DNA of 64,000 nt, taken from positions 248,001 through 312,000 of the forward strand of contig NZ_JARZHF010000002.1 of assembly GCF_029891575.1 (NCBI RefSeq), written 5' to 3'. Below the pieces are notes generated by a model. It saw only the letters and a list, made by a program, of their open reading frames with translations. It was not told where the DNA came from and made no database searches. Position numbers and translations under genes: made by a program. The DNA is from Salipaludibacillus daqingensis. GTDB lineage: Bacteria; Bacillota; Bacilli; Bacillales; Salisediminibacteriaceae. Positions within the stretch are counted from its first letter, which is position 1, and each line of letters begins with the position of its first letter. Shown here one piece after another: positions 41,652 through 50,629 of this stretch.

Positions 41652-41876
41652 TTAGTTTTCAAAATAAATACGAAAATTTCATTTTTTACTTATATTAAAT
41701 GTTGCCATAAGCGTTATATAGCATGATTTTTCTTTCCGTTTAAAATTATGTAATTTTTATATCATCACCTATTTGACTAAGTAGCTAAAATTTACATGTC
41801 TTTTTTTATCCTGAACCTGTGACATTCATTTGCGTTTTTATACAAAGAAGGAACCGCTGCGAAATCGCAGCGGTTC
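41652..41876 (-). terminator. bshC terminator and mraZ upstream region
   Basis: A perfect 12-bp stem at 41851-41862 with 41865-41876 lies 65 bp after the bshC stop; the minus-strand sequence after it is CTTCTTTG, so the T-run is weak. The remaining AT-rich sequence to 41652 should contain the mraZ promoter, but I see no clear boxes. Confidence 0.6.
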
Positions 41877-41940
41877 TAAAGGTAAGCTATGTTAAAGATT
41901 AATATTCATTTCAGAATTCGAGAGACAACCTCTGGAAAAT

Positions 41941-43575
41941 TTATAAATAAATATAGAGATGGCTTCCAGCAATATTACTTACTGATGATTCTTCTAAGCT
42001 CGATAACGTTCTTTTCACTAAATCATCTCCGTAAAGATTGAGATAAGGATAAATATTTAAATACCTTTCCTGCCAATTTCCATGTGGTTTGATTTCCATT
42101 TCCAGATCATTTAATCTACTAATATGTGTTTCATTTTTCACTAATAAATATTGCTTCACTTTTTTTTCATAGGTGTGGAACTCTGCCTTCATCTTAGATT
42201 GAAAAAGATGATTAAGTGGGGCAACCCCTTTACCTAGGGGGGCAACGTTATCTTGAACTTTACTTAACCATTTTTGTAATTCTTGTTCTGCCTCGTGTAA
42301 AACTTGCTCTTCATCTACTGCTTTGTCTTCGTTAATGAGACATTGCTGAACTTTCTTCACGCCACCCATTGTCACATCCACAGGATTCATTTCATACTTC
42401 ATTAAGTTTTTCTCTGACTTTCTTGACACAAGGGTCAAATGAAGTCGCGGTCGAACGACGGGCATATGACGGTCGAACTGGTGAAAAGCTTGTTTCAGAG
42501 CAGCCCAGTATTTTAACTCTCCTGGCCCGGCTATAAACGTATGTACAGGTAAGAGGAAATCTTGCATAATTGGTCGAGTAACAACGTTATTACTTAACTG
42601 TAGTGTTCCATCTTTTACTTGTTCAAGTAATTCAGCTTCTGTCCATTCCCTCACACCTTGTTTTTCTCGAAAACCAACATCCGTCCGTTCTAATAAGAAA
42701 CGTTGATTCCCTTCATGAAAAAACAAGTGGGCATTTTCCTCTTCTAAAGAAATCGGTTCACCTAATCCTTGCTCTTTTATTAAATGGCCTTGTTCAAGAA
42801 AAGCTTCTCTTAAAGCATCATTCTTTTCAACCATTTGCTCAAAATATGGTTGTTCTATTTTTCTAATGAGGGGATCAGCAGCATCCATTAATACGAGGTC
42901 TGTATCTCGAAATAAACGATGTAATATTTTTGCACACCAATCTGTATACGTTAATTCTTCGGACAAATCTAAAAGTAATTCATTGTAAAGTTTTTTTGTA
43001 TAGGAAGTTTCATGTAAAAAGAGAAAAGCTTCTTCCAATTCTTTTTTAGCCTCATCAACATTGATATAACGATCGGACATGGAACTTTTTATATCGTTCC
43101 TTTCAGCAATACGAATTTTCCTTGAATTTTCTCCATCAAAAAAATATGTATGATTCACTTCATCAATATCATGATCTTCTCCTGCAATCCAAAAAATGGG
43201 GATAACAGGCGCAGACAACTTTTCCTCTAAATTTTTCGCCTCTAGTAAAATAGAAATAATCTTATTAACCGTATATAGCGGTCCTGTTAGCATGCCGGCT
43301 TGCTGTCCTCCGACAACAACGACACTTTTAGGATCTCTCAGTCGTTCAACTTGCTGCAGAGCGCGAGGGCTAGGGTGGTATTTTTCATTATATTTTTTCA
43401 AAGCATGGACTAAATTTTCTCGTTGAAATGTTTTCTCGATTAGTTCATTGTAGCGAGATTGACTATCCGATTCAGACAAATTGTAATCGAAAAAAGAATG
43501 TATTTCTGAATTTTGTTGAGTATATTTATGTATAAAAGAATCGTTCTCTATCGTATTTTCAATCATCACCTGCAT
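41941..43575 (-). CDS. bshC: Bacillithiol biosynthesis cysteine-adding enzyme BshC
   Basis: BshC (544 aa) catalyses the last step of bacillithiol synthesis, attaching cysteine to glucosaminyl-malate. The nucleotide-binding-like motif GGQQAGMLTGPLYTVNKI is near residue 89, followed by IPIFWIAGEDHDIDEVN; a coiled-coil segment occupies roughly residues 385-510. Length and position next to mraZ match yllA of B. subtilis. The ATG at 43575 follows GGAAGG by 10 nt; in-frame GTG and ATG codons shortly after are alternatives. Confidence 0.93.
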   Translation of the reverse strand: MQVMIENTIENDSFIHKYTQQNSEIHSFFDYNLSESDSQSRYNELIEKTFQRENLVHALKKYNEKYHPSPRALQQVERLRDPKSVVVVGGQQAGMLTGPLYTVNKIISILLEAKNLEEKLSAPVIPIFWIAGEDHDIDEVNHTYFFDGENSRKIRIAERNDIKSSMSDRYINVDEAKKELEEAFLFLHETSYTKKLYNELLLDLSEELTYTDWCAKILHRLFRDTDLVLMDAADPLIRKIEQPYFEQMVEKNDALREAFLEQGHLIKEQGLGEPISLEEENAHLFFHEGNQRFLLERTDVGFREKQGVREWTEAELLEQVKDGTLQLSNNVVTRPIMQDFLLPVHTFIAGPGELKYWAALKQAFHQFDRHMPVVRPRLHLTLVSRKSEKNLMKYEMNPVDVTMGGVKKVQQCLINEDKAVDEEQVLHEAEQELQKWLSKVQDNVAPLGKGVAPLNHLFQSKMKAEFHTYEKKVKQYLLVKNETHISRLNDLEMEIKPHGNWQERYLNIYPYLNLYGDDLVKRTLSSLEESSVSNIAGSHLYIYL

Positions 43576-43678
43576 ACTAGTTCAACCTTCCTTTAAATAA
43601 CGCTCTTTCTGAAATGAAATCCTGCTTTATTATAACAGATTCTTATTTACCTACCAATCAAGAAGACTTCCCAAAAAA

Positions 43679-44059
43679 TCACGTGTAGATACGAAAAATA
43701 AGTCCATATATGAGAAGGACGATATAAAGGGTTGAGAATACAACGAATTGGAACCTCCAAACTCCTTTCAAAACTTTTCTCATATCAATGTCCTCATGTT
43801 TTTTCCAATGAAAGAACGTGAAAAAAACTGCAGATAACAAAACAAACAATGCAAAGAACCAGCCGGCTTGTATATTCCAAATTTCTAGAAATAAGTAATA
43901 GACAGATATGATGAATAATAATGCCGTGCTATCAACAGCGACTTTGAAAGAAAGCTGCTTATTTTTCGTTGTTTTAACGAATAGCAAATAAATGATATAT
44001 AAACCAAGAATCGGAACGGTTACAAACGTAGCAATGATGATAGCTGTTATTTCATACAT
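43679..44059 (-). CDS. DUF3397-family membrane protein
   Basis: Small membrane protein (126 aa) with four hydrophobic segments and a HWKKHEDIDMRKVLKGVWRF loop, resembling the DUF3397 family of Bacillales. The function is unknown. It overlaps the end of panE by 8 bp, and GAAAGG precedes the ATG, so it is co-translated with panE. B. subtilis does not have a gene at this position in its panE-bshC interval. Confidence 0.75.
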   Translation of the reverse strand: MYEITAIIIATFVTVPILGLYIIYLLFVKTTKNKQLSFKVAVDSTALLFIISVYYLFLEIWNIQAGWFFALFVLLSAVFFTFFHWKKHEDIDMRKVLKGVWRFQFVVFSTLYIVLLIYGLIFRIYT

Positions 44060-44948
44060 CTTGACCTTTCCTTTCTAAACGTTTTATTTCATTATGAATC
44101 TGTTGAATGTTAACACTAGATTGATTATTCTTGCTCGCGATTTTTAACAAATATCCTGTGATTGCATCTATCTCAGTGTTTCTGCCTAATTTGATGTCAA
44201 CACTCATCGATGAATAATTATTTTTAGTCCTTCGAATGACATCCTCCACTTCACTCCACATTTCCTTTGGAAACTCTAATATCTTTCTTGCCTCATCAAA
44301 AATGGTATAAGCTTGCTTATGTAATATTTCATCCGTTAATAATGCTCCATTTTTCACTTGGTGAATGGCCGTAATAGGATTCACAACGACGTTAACGAGT
44401 AACTTCTTCTTCATCGCTTCTTCGATATTATCAGACCAATAAATTGGAAACCGATCGGTAGTAGACCACAACGATGCAAATATATGCTTTTTCGTTCCAT
44501 CTCCACCAACTTGAATATTGCCTACGCCAGTATGAACCACTTCATTCCAGCCTTTTTTTATGGCTCCGTGAGTAACAACAGCTGAAAATATCGGATGATT
44601 TAATATATCTTTCGCCTTCTCAATATGACCCATTCCATTTTGCATGAATAAAATTGGAATATTTCCTTCCATTCTATGATTCACCCAGTCTATAAAAGAA
44701 TTAAGGTGCGATTGCTTCATTGTCGCAATGATAACGTCTTCTTTACCCGGTCTATAAGCTTCAAAACTTATTGCAAGAATGCTTTTATTAATTTCCTCTC
44801 CTTCATAAAAGCGCGTTATCCCATGTAAATGGATAAAAGCTGCTTGTTCATTTGTTCGTGTTACTACTTTCACTGAGTGACCACATTCTTGTAAATAAGT
44901 GGACGTTAACAGTCCGATAGCACCAGCACCAACTATCGTAATTTTCAT
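44052..44948 (-). CDS. panE: 2-dehydropantoate 2-reductase
   Basis: NADPH-dependent ketopantoate reductase (298 aa) of pantothenate and CoA synthesis; the B. subtilis gene here is ylbQ/panE. The N-terminal nucleotide-binding motif ITIVGAGAIGLLTSTYL is at residue 3, and the C-terminal domain has the conserved KKLLVNVVVNPITAI with the catalytic lysine. The binding site is embedded in a run of ten Gs that ends four bases before the ATG. Confidence 0.9.
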   Translation of the reverse strand: MKITIVGAGAIGLLTSTYLQECGHSVKVVTRTNEQAAFIHLHGITRFYEGEEINKSILAISFEAYRPGKEDVIIATMKQSHLNSFIDWVNHRMEGNIPILFMQNGMGHIEKAKDILNHPIFSAVVTHGAIKKGWNEVVHTGVGNIQVGGDGTKKHIFASLWSTTDRFPIYWSDNIEEAMKKKLLVNVVVNPITAIHQVKNGALLTDEILHKQAYTIFDEARKILEFPKEMWSEVEDVIRRTKNNYSSMSVDIKLGRNTEIDAITGYLLKIASKNNQSSVNIQQIHNEIKRLERKGQDV

Positions 44949-45150
44949 TTATCCCCCCCCCCTTTTCCAGGACGTTTAATGTCAATATTTTAGCATACTA
45001 TCTATTCATTCTAACAAATTCTCAAAAGAATACGTTTTCATTTTTGATTTTTTTCAATTATAATAATGTATAGAACATTCTATTATTTACTTGTGAAGCA
45101 ATGATCCATGAACAAAAGATTATTTTTTATGACTCAGGAGGGGAATTATC

Positions 45151-45630
45151 ATGAACAATCATGAAGTCGTGCGTTTAAAAGTAAACTTTAAAACATTAGA
45201 AGAATTTGAGAACTTCAGGGAGTATGGACAGCAAGAGCTGTCTATGAAAGAAGATTTGGAAGAGAATATCGTTGAAAATGATAGCAACTCTCCGTTCTAT
45301 GGGGTTTATTTCGGTAAAAAACTTGCCGGAAGAATGAGTTTATATAGAATTGACGAGAAGTTTGATCGTTATTTCGATCCACCACAAGATTATTTAGAAC
45401 TTTGGAAATTAGAAGTTCTCCCAGGTTATCAAGGAAAAGGGATAGGAAAACAACTCGTAGACTATGCAAAAACCCACGGATTGCCTGTGAAAACAAATGC
45501 TAGGCAACGTTCGGATGACTTTTGGTTAAAACAAGGATTTGAACCATTAACGTATCAAACAGAAAGAGATAAAGGGGAAAATCCTTATGTATGGTTTCCT
45601 AAAGGTGTATCTGAACAAAAAGATAGCTAA
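45151..45630 (+). CDS. ylbP: GNAT-family N-acetyltransferase YlbP
   Basis: Acetyltransferase-like protein (159 aa). The acetyl-CoA loop is visible as VLPGYQGKGIGKQLVDYA near residue 90, after strands GVYFGKKLAGRMSLY. The substrate is unknown. It is one of few plus-strand genes, convergent with gerR and divergent from panE; AGGAGGGG precedes the ATG by 7 nt. TATAAT at 45059-45064 is a possible -10 box with a poor -35. Confidence 0.9.
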   Translation: MNNHEVVRLKVNFKTLEEFENFREYGQQELSMKEDLEENIVENDSNSPFYGVYFGKKLAGRMSLYRIDEKFDRYFDPPQDYLELWKLEVLPGYQGKGIGKQLVDYAKTHGLPVKTNARQRSDDFWLKQGFEPLTYQTERDKGENPYVWFPKGVSEQKDS

Positions 45631-45656
45631 TCATCCTGCTAACGTCTCTCGATCAC

Positions 45657-45702
45657 GCATAACGAACCCCTGCGCATATTTTGCCGCGGGGGTTCGTTAT
45701 GC
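45657..45702. terminator. Bidirectional hairpin between ylbP and gerR
   Basis: A perfect 14-bp stem, GCATAACGAACCCC (45657-45670) with its complement at 45689-45702, and inner GCG/CGC pairing. It lies between convergent genes but has no T-run on either side, so it is a barrier-type or weak terminator. Confidence 0.65.
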
Positions 45703-45728
45703 TTTAATCATATTTGGTTATTTAATGA

Positions 45729-46268
45729 CTACTGCCCCATTTTCTCTTTTTTGGTCGCACGTTGCAAAGCATGAATCATCACTTGATAATCTTCTCTTAC
45801 ATCTTGATATGCTTCATTTAAACTTGATAGTTCTTCTCTCAGCCTTTCATTTTCTTTTTTAACTTCCATGAGAGAATGATCTACCAATTGATTTTCTTCA
45901 AGTGACTTTTCTTTTTGTTTCCTTAAAAATGAAATCATTTGATCGAACCAAACATGTTCTTCAGACTCGGCTGTGGAACCTTGTTTTAATAAGTTAACTT
46001 CATTAGACAAGTTTCCTATCTTGTCTTGTTTATTCACCTGTATTTTCTTTGCCTCTTTTCGAGCCTTTTTCGCTAAATGAATAGCGGATTGATATTTTTT
46101 TCGGACAGATGAATTCCACCTAAAACCACACGCAGCAGAAGTTCGAGATAACTTCTCTGCGACTTCTTCAAAGGCCGCTAATTGCGTACCGCCCTCTCTA
46201 ATATGTCTTAACACTGTTTCTGCTAAAAGCAAATCCTCATCTTGATTCCATGCATCCTGCCTTATCAA
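45729..46268 (-). CDS. gerR: RsfA/GerR-family sporulation transcription factor
   Basis: Homologue of YlbO/GerR (179 aa), a mother-cell regulator of coat and germination genes. The N-terminal Myb-like domain ([20 protein letters not shown], then [14 protein letters not shown]) is followed by a basic region and a C-terminal coiled coil (residues 105-165). It could alternatively be the forespore paralogue RsfA; synteny with ylbP and rpmF favours gerR. Start TTG at 46268 with GGGGGAG 8 nt upstream. Confidence 0.85.
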   Translation of the reverse strand: MIRQDAWNQDEDLLLAETVLRHIREGGTQLAAFEEVAEKLSRTSAACGFRWNSSVRKKYQSAIHLAKKARKEAKKIQVNKQDKIGNLSNEVNLLKQGSTAESEEHVWFDQMISFLRKQKEKSLEENQLVDHSLMEVKKENERLREELSSLNEAYQDVREDYQVMIHALQRATKKEKMGQ

Positions 46269-46326
46269 ACCAAAGACTCCCCCCTTTCCACTTAGCTAGT
46301 TGCCCTCTTTTTCAAATCTCATTTTA

Positions 46327-46334
46327 TATGTATG
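46327..46334 (-). promoter_or_regulatory. Candidate SigE -10 box of gerR
   Basis: CATACATA on the minus strand matches seven of eight positions of the SigE -10 consensus CATACAHT, 60 bp upstream of the gerR start. I see no good -35 partner at the usual distance, so this is tentative. Confidence 0.35.
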
Positions 46335-46391
46335 CAACTAATAGAGGAGATAGACTTAGAAAAAAGTAGATCGTCTTCGATTCCAAGGCAA

Positions 46392-47144
46392 TTATTGTTT
46401 TTTCGACGATTGAAACAACTTGACAGCTTCGTGATGAGCATCCGATTCCCAAAGTTCCGCACATCGTTCAGCTTCTTGATGCATATTTGCATATAAGCGC
46501 TGTTTTTCGTCTTCAGGAAAAAGATTTCTTTTATATGTTTTTAACAACTGATGATGTTTTAGCCACTCATTTGCCCAATCCAACACTTCTTGATCATTTT
46601 GTGCAATTCCGTGAATAAATTTTAGTTCTATTAGTTCATCCAGATGGAATACCTTTGCAGAAGTAAGCATTTTTAATGCATCGTGGTATCCAACTCTCTT
46701 TTGTAAAAGAGATGCGCCTCCCCATCCAGTGCTGATCGATAGTTTCGCTTGTACAAATCCTACTTTCACCGTGTCACGTGCCAATGAATAATCAGTTGCG
46801 CTTGCTAATTCAGCACCACCACCAATAGCAGGACCATCTAAATATGAAATCGTTACAGCTTTTAAACCAACGATTTTTTTCAAAACATTACACATCGGAA
46901 ACAGCATTTCTTTTGCTTGAGCTGACGTTATTAATTCATGAAATTCATCAAGATCTCCTCCACTACAAAAAGCCCCACCCGTTCCTTGAATAATGATAAG
47001 AGACACATCTTTATTTACTGCTAATTCATCTAGTTTTGTATCTAACTGCTTAATCACATCAAAGTCGACTGCATTTTTGCATTGCGGTCGATTCAACACA
47101 ATTTTTGCTATATGTTTATCTATATACTCTAAGCGAACTTTCAT
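46392..47144 (-). CDS. Enoyl-CoA hydratase/isomerase-family protein
   Basis: Crotonase-fold protein (250 aa) with GAFCSGGDLDEF (first oxyanion-hole segment) and GPAIGGGAELASATDYSLA, which keeps the first catalytic glutamate (E112). At the position of the second glutamate (QPEILLG in hydratases) it reads QAKLSIS, with a lysine at 134, so simple hydratase activity is doubtful; isomerase, hydrolase or decarboxylase roles are possible. Start at 47144 with GAGGAG 7 nt upstream. It is set off from rpmF by a terminator and is not part of the B. subtilis order. Confidence 0.85.
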   Translation of the reverse strand: MKVRLEYIDKHIAKIVLNRPQCKNAVDFDVIKQLDTKLDELAVNKDVSLIIIQGTGGAFCSGGDLDEFHELITSAQAKEMLFPMCNVLKKIVGLKAVTISYLDGPAIGGGAELASATDYSLARDTVKVGFVQAKLSISTGWGGASLLQKRVGYHDALKMLTSAKVFHLDELIELKFIHGIAQNDQEVLDWANEWLKHHQLLKTYKRNLFPEDEKQRLYANMHQEAERCAELWESDAHHEAVKLFQSSKKQ

Positions 47145-47190
47145 GGAACCACTCCTCAAACGCAATTGAAATAGCGACATTTATAAACGA

Positions 47191-47216
47191 AAAAAACAGG
47201 AAGGTTGTCCTTCCTG
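47191..47216 (-). terminator. Terminator of ylbN-rpmF
   Basis: CAGGAAGG/CCTTCCTG (47197-47204 with 47209-47216), 4-nt loop, followed on the minus strand by T6, eight bases after the rpmF stop. Confidence 0.9.
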
Positions 47217-47224
47217 CTTCACAA

Positions 47225-47398
47225 TTATTTACTTGCTACGTCTCGCCCTTTATAAGATCCGCACGCTTTACACACGCGGTGTGAAAGTTTCATTTCACCA
47301 CATTCAGGACATTCAACCATTCCTGGTACACGCAACTTAATGTGTGCACGACGTTGATTCTTCTTTGTTTTACTCGTTTTTCTAAATGGTACTGCCAT
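47225..47398 (-). CDS. rpmF: 50S ribosomal protein L32
   Basis: Ribosomal protein L32 (57 aa): [19 protein letters not shown], followed by the zinc-type cysteine set CPECG...CKACG. With four cysteines it is the zinc-binding form. Start at 47398 with AAGGAGGTGGG upstream. It lies 46 bp after ylbN, in the usual order. Confidence 0.98.
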   Translation of the reverse strand: MAVPFRKTSKTKKNQRRAHIKLRVPGMVECPECGEMKLSHRVCKACGSYKGRDVASK

Positions 47399-47444
47399 GA
47401 GTCCCACCTCCTTGATGATCATTCAATCAGTAACGAATTCGTCA

Positions 47445-47954
47445 CTATTTTTTGTCAAAAAACTTTTCCAGCTCTTTCAAACGAGGATCAATTTTTTGCT
47501 GCTGTTCTTCATCCGGGTTAGTTAATTGCCAACCTTCACCGGATTCAGGAGCTGGTCCCTCTTTCAATTCACTGAACACTCGCATAGGCTTTTCAAGCAA
47601 TACACGTTCTTGAAGATAAGGCATTAAATCAACCGTGTCATCCTCTAATTCGTGAACATCTTCGTCATTATCGAAGGTGGCCCATTCATCCAGCTGAAAA
47701 ATTTCAGTGGCATTGATGGAAAAAGGATACTCCACATCGTTCAACGTCCTAGCACAAGGTAATGTCATTGATCCACTTAATTCAAGTTGAAATGTCACTG
47801 CATCTCTCGTGAAAAAAGCATCACCTTTCACTTTTACAGGATTAATCTCACGAACTTCACGGTCTATTTCTTTAATTTTGCTCATGTCGACCGATTCGTC
47901 AATGTGCAAACCATTCTTCTTAAAGGCAAGCAACTGTTGTACCGACCATTTCAT
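47445..47954 (-). CDS. ylbN: DUF177/YceD-family protein
   Basis: YceD-like protein (169 aa), conserved upstream of rpmF in most bacteria and linked to 23S rRNA and ribosome accumulation in other organisms. Characteristic stretches are RDAVTFQLELSGSMTLPCAR (one cysteine only) and a C-terminal DPRLKELEKFF. The ATG at 47954 follows GAGGTG. It is transcribed from a consensus SigA promoter. Confidence 0.92.
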   Translation of the reverse strand: MKWSVQQLLAFKKNGLHIDESVDMSKIKEIDREVREINPVKVKGDAFFTRDAVTFQLELSGSMTLPCARTLNDVEYPFSINATEIFQLDEWATFDNDEDVHELEDDTVDLMPYLQERVLLEKPMRVFSELKEGPAPESGEGWQLTNPDEEQQQKIDPRLKELEKFFDKK

Positions 47955-47982
47955 TTCAATTCACCTCAAGACAACAAATGTT

Positions 47983-48011
47983 ATTATATCTTTCAAAAAA
48001 ACGTTTGTCAA
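47983..48011 (-). promoter_or_regulatory. Consensus SigA promoter of ylbN-rpmF
   Basis: TTGACA (48006-48011) and TATAAT (47983-47988) with a 17-bp spacer: a perfect match to the SigA consensus, about 30 bp upstream of the ylbN start. Confidence 0.93.
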
Positions 48012-48172
48012 GATAATCTCTTTACATTTTAATTTATCTAGCGACCTGTTGAGAAGATAGTGACTTCTCTATAATACACTAACACAAAATCACTTGGGAA
48101 GCGAAAGATGAAAAGCGATTGGAACTCTGTTATTTTTTCCTATATGATCTAATCAGAAGGAAGGTGGTTAAG

Positions 48173-49405
48173 ATGAAAGTACTCGGGTTAATTGTGGAGT
48201 ATAATCCGTTTCACCATGGTCATTTATATCATTTACAACAATCAGTAAAAAAAACCGGAGCAGATGTTGTTGTTGCTGTGATGAGTGGATCTTTTTTGCA
48301 ACGGGGAGAACCAGCCCTCGTAAATAAATGGTCACGAACCAAAATGGCTCTCCAAGGAGGCGTGGATGTCGTTGTTGAATTGCCTTATATTCATGCTACC
48401 CAAAAAGCTGAGATCTTTGCTGACGGAGCCGTGGCACTCTTACAAGCCCTATCTGTCACCGACTTATGCTTCGGAAGTGAGAATGGGGAGATTGAACCGT
48501 TTAAAAAATCAGTTCAATGGCTCAGCGATCATCAAGAACTAGTAAACGAACGAATTAAAATTGAGCTAGAAAAGGGGAAAAGTTACCCAAGAGCGTTTTC
48601 TGATGCTTACCTCTCAATTAATGAAACAGATGAACTACTCGATTTAAGCCAACCTAATAATATCTTAGGTTTTCATTATGTACAGTCTGTGATAAAACGA
48701 CATTCATCGATGCGTTTACATACGATTACAAGAACAGGCTCTCATTATCATGATCAACAAATGACAGATAATCATATTGCTAGCGCTACTGCCATTAGGA
48801 ATAACCTATTGACAGGAACTACACCCTTGTCAACTATTCAGCCATTCGTGCCAGAATATACGTTTAAAGAATTAGAAAATTATTTAGCAACCAAAGGATC
48901 TTTTCACAATTGGGAAGACTATTTCATTTTTTTACGCTATAAATTAATTTCTGAAAGTGCTGAAAATCTTAAATTGATATATGAGTGTGAAGAAGGGTTA
49001 GAGCACAGACTAAAACGTGAAATCATTAAAGCTAACTCTTTTGAAGATTTCATTCAAAAATTGAAAACAAAACGTTATACAAGAACGAGATTGCAAAGAC
49101 TACTTGTTCACCTTTACTTAAATACATCAAAGGAGTTTATGGAGGATTCACTGCGTCCTCAAAACCCACCATATATTCGCATATTAGGCATGTCCCAAAA
49201 TGGGAGAAAATATCTCTCTCAAACTAAAAAAGAACGATCCACTCCGCTTTTTTCTAAAGCGAGTGAATCGAACGATCCGATTTTTCAAAAAGATGTTGTA
49301 GCTAGTCGATTGCATGGCGTTATTCATCCTAACAGCTCATTTATGGATGAATTTCAAGAGATTCCAATCATGTATAACGAAGATTTGAAGCAGTTTCTCT
49401 CATAA
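48173..49405 (+). CDS. tmcAL: tRNA(Met) cytidine acetate ligase TmcAL
   Basis: TmcAL (ylbM, 410 aa) activates acetate with ATP and forms N4-acetylcytidine at the wobble base of elongator tRNA-Met. The nucleotidyltransferase HIGH-type motif is in EYNPFHHGHLYH near residue 8, with VAVMSGSFLQRGEPA following. The start at 48173 follows GGAAGGTGG; an in-frame extension of 18 codons is unlikely. Plus strand, divergent from ylbN and convergent with ddcP. Confidence 0.94.
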   Translation: MKVLGLIVEYNPFHHGHLYHLQQSVKKTGADVVVAVMSGSFLQRGEPALVNKWSRTKMALQGGVDVVVELPYIHATQKAEIFADGAVALLQALSVTDLCFGSENGEIEPFKKSVQWLSDHQELVNERIKIELEKGKSYPRAFSDAYLSINETDELLDLSQPNNILGFHYVQSVIKRHSSMRLHTITRTGSHYHDQQMTDNHIASATAIRNNLLTGTTPLSTIQPFVPEYTFKELENYLATKGSFHNWEDYFIFLRYKLISESAENLKLIYECEEGLEHRLKREIIKANSFEDFIQKLKTKRYTRTRLQRLLVHLYLNTSKEFMEDSLRPQNPPYIRILGMSQNGRKYLSQTKKERSTPLFSKASESNDPIFQKDVVASRLHGVIHPNSSFMDEFQEIPIMYNEDLKQFLS

Positions 49406-49524
49406 AAACCACACTACAATTAAAAAGGATACTTTTGATAGGAGTGTTTGAAATCGAGAAGGTATTAAAAGATCATCATCCCCCTTATCATTTCAATTTA
49501 ATAAAAATGACATCTCCTATTAGA

Positions 49525-49560
49525 AAAAACGAGTTAGGACGTTCATCCCGACTCGTTTTT
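49525..49560. terminator. Bidirectional terminator between tmcAL and ddcP
   Basis: AAAAACGAGT (49525-49534) pairs with ACTCGTTTTT (49551-49560), with further imperfect pairing inside, giving T5 on each strand between convergent genes. Confidence 0.85.
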
Positions 49561-49582
49561 CTATATTATAAATTGTTGCTTT

Positions 49583-50629
49583 TTATGGCTCAATAGAATC
49601 TAAATAATCTAACGCATCTTCAAATGTATTTATAGGGACGATATCCATATCTGTACCGATCGCCTCTGCTGTTGATAACGCGTCTTGATAATTAGAACCA
49701 GCTGCGCCTTCTTCGTCAGGAGCAAAGAAGATATCCGCACCAACTTCATCTGCGGCATATATTTTTTGCTTCACTCCTCCAATACGGCCAACATTTCCTT
49801 GTTCATCAATCGACCCTGTTCCGGCGATATGATAACCTTTCGTAATATCTTCCTCTAATAGTTGATTATATATTTCTAACGTGAACATCAATCCAGCTGA
49901 TGGACCTCCAATTTGATCCGTATCAATTTCTACATCTGGATCATATATGAGTTCCCTATCTGTCACTGGATTAGCAATTCCAATTCCGCCACGCTCACCA
50001 TCGGGATCGATTTCTTCTGGGAATGGTTGAACAGAAACGGTTGTTTCTTCGGTTTCTCCGTCCCGCTCAAATATGATATGGGCATCTTCTCCAATTTCAT
50101 ACTCACCTAATACAGAAAACAACGTTTCTACCTCCAAAACTTCTGTCCCATCAATTTCAACAATTCGATCACCTATTTCTAATTTCCCTTCTGCATCCAT
50201 ATCAGGAATTATCGTTGTAACTAAGACACCATAGTTTTCAAAAAAAGCTTCTTTACCAGCATATTCGTAAGCCACAAGCACTGCCAATTCTTGAGAACCT
50301 GTCATCATCATCATTTGTCGGTGATTATATTGTTCGTCTGTTTCACCTTCCGGACGTATTTGTTCTTCAGGTATTAATTCTCTTCTGTCACTTAATAAAG
50401 ACCACACATAGTTCACTGAATTGGCTTTCCCCATTCTAATCGTTGTTAACATAAGTGACCCTTCAAAGTCATGTCTATCTTCTACTTCAATCACTTCACT
50501 TAAAACTTTTGCGTCTCCTGGAACAGTAAAATAATAAGGCAATTGAATAAAGTTAATTGCTATTAGTATAGAAAATAAAACAACCCATTTAATTATTGAT
50601 TTATTTGAACGTCTCGCTGCTTCCCTCAT
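49583..50629 (-). CDS. ddcP: PDZ / Lon-type serine protease DdcP (YlbL)
   Basis: Membrane-anchored protease (348 aa). One N-terminal transmembrane helix (residues 13-31), a PDZ domain (about 125-200, EIGDRIVEIDGTEV), and a Lon-like catalytic domain with the serine in GGPSAGLMF and the lysine in GGVKQKIYAA. In B. subtilis this protein helps remove the division inhibitor YneA after DNA damage. GGAAGGGG lies 7 nt before the ATG, which is inside the end of ylbK (29-bp overlap). Confidence 0.93.
   Translation of the reverse strand: MREAARRSNKSIIKWVVLFSILIAINFIQLPYYFTVPGDAKVLSEVIEVEDRHDFEGSLMLTTIRMGKANSVNYVWSLLSDRRELIPEEQIRPEGETDEQYNHRQMMMMTGSQELAVLVAYEYAGKEAFFENYGVLVTTIIPDMDAEGKLEIGDRIVEIDGTEVLEVETLFSVLGEYEIGEDAHIIFERDGETEETTVSVQPFPEEIDPDGERGGIGIANPVTDRELIYDPDVEIDTDQIGGPSAGLMFTLEIYNQLLEEDITKGYHIAGTGSIDEQGNVGRIGGVKQKIYAADEVGADIFFAPDEEGAAGSNYQDALSTAEAIGTDMDIVPINTFEDALDYLDSIEP

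Noticed and set aside
45657-45702. The 14-bp perfect inverted repeat as a mobile-element end
   Set aside because: No partner copy or transposase is nearby and the position between convergent genes fits a terminator.
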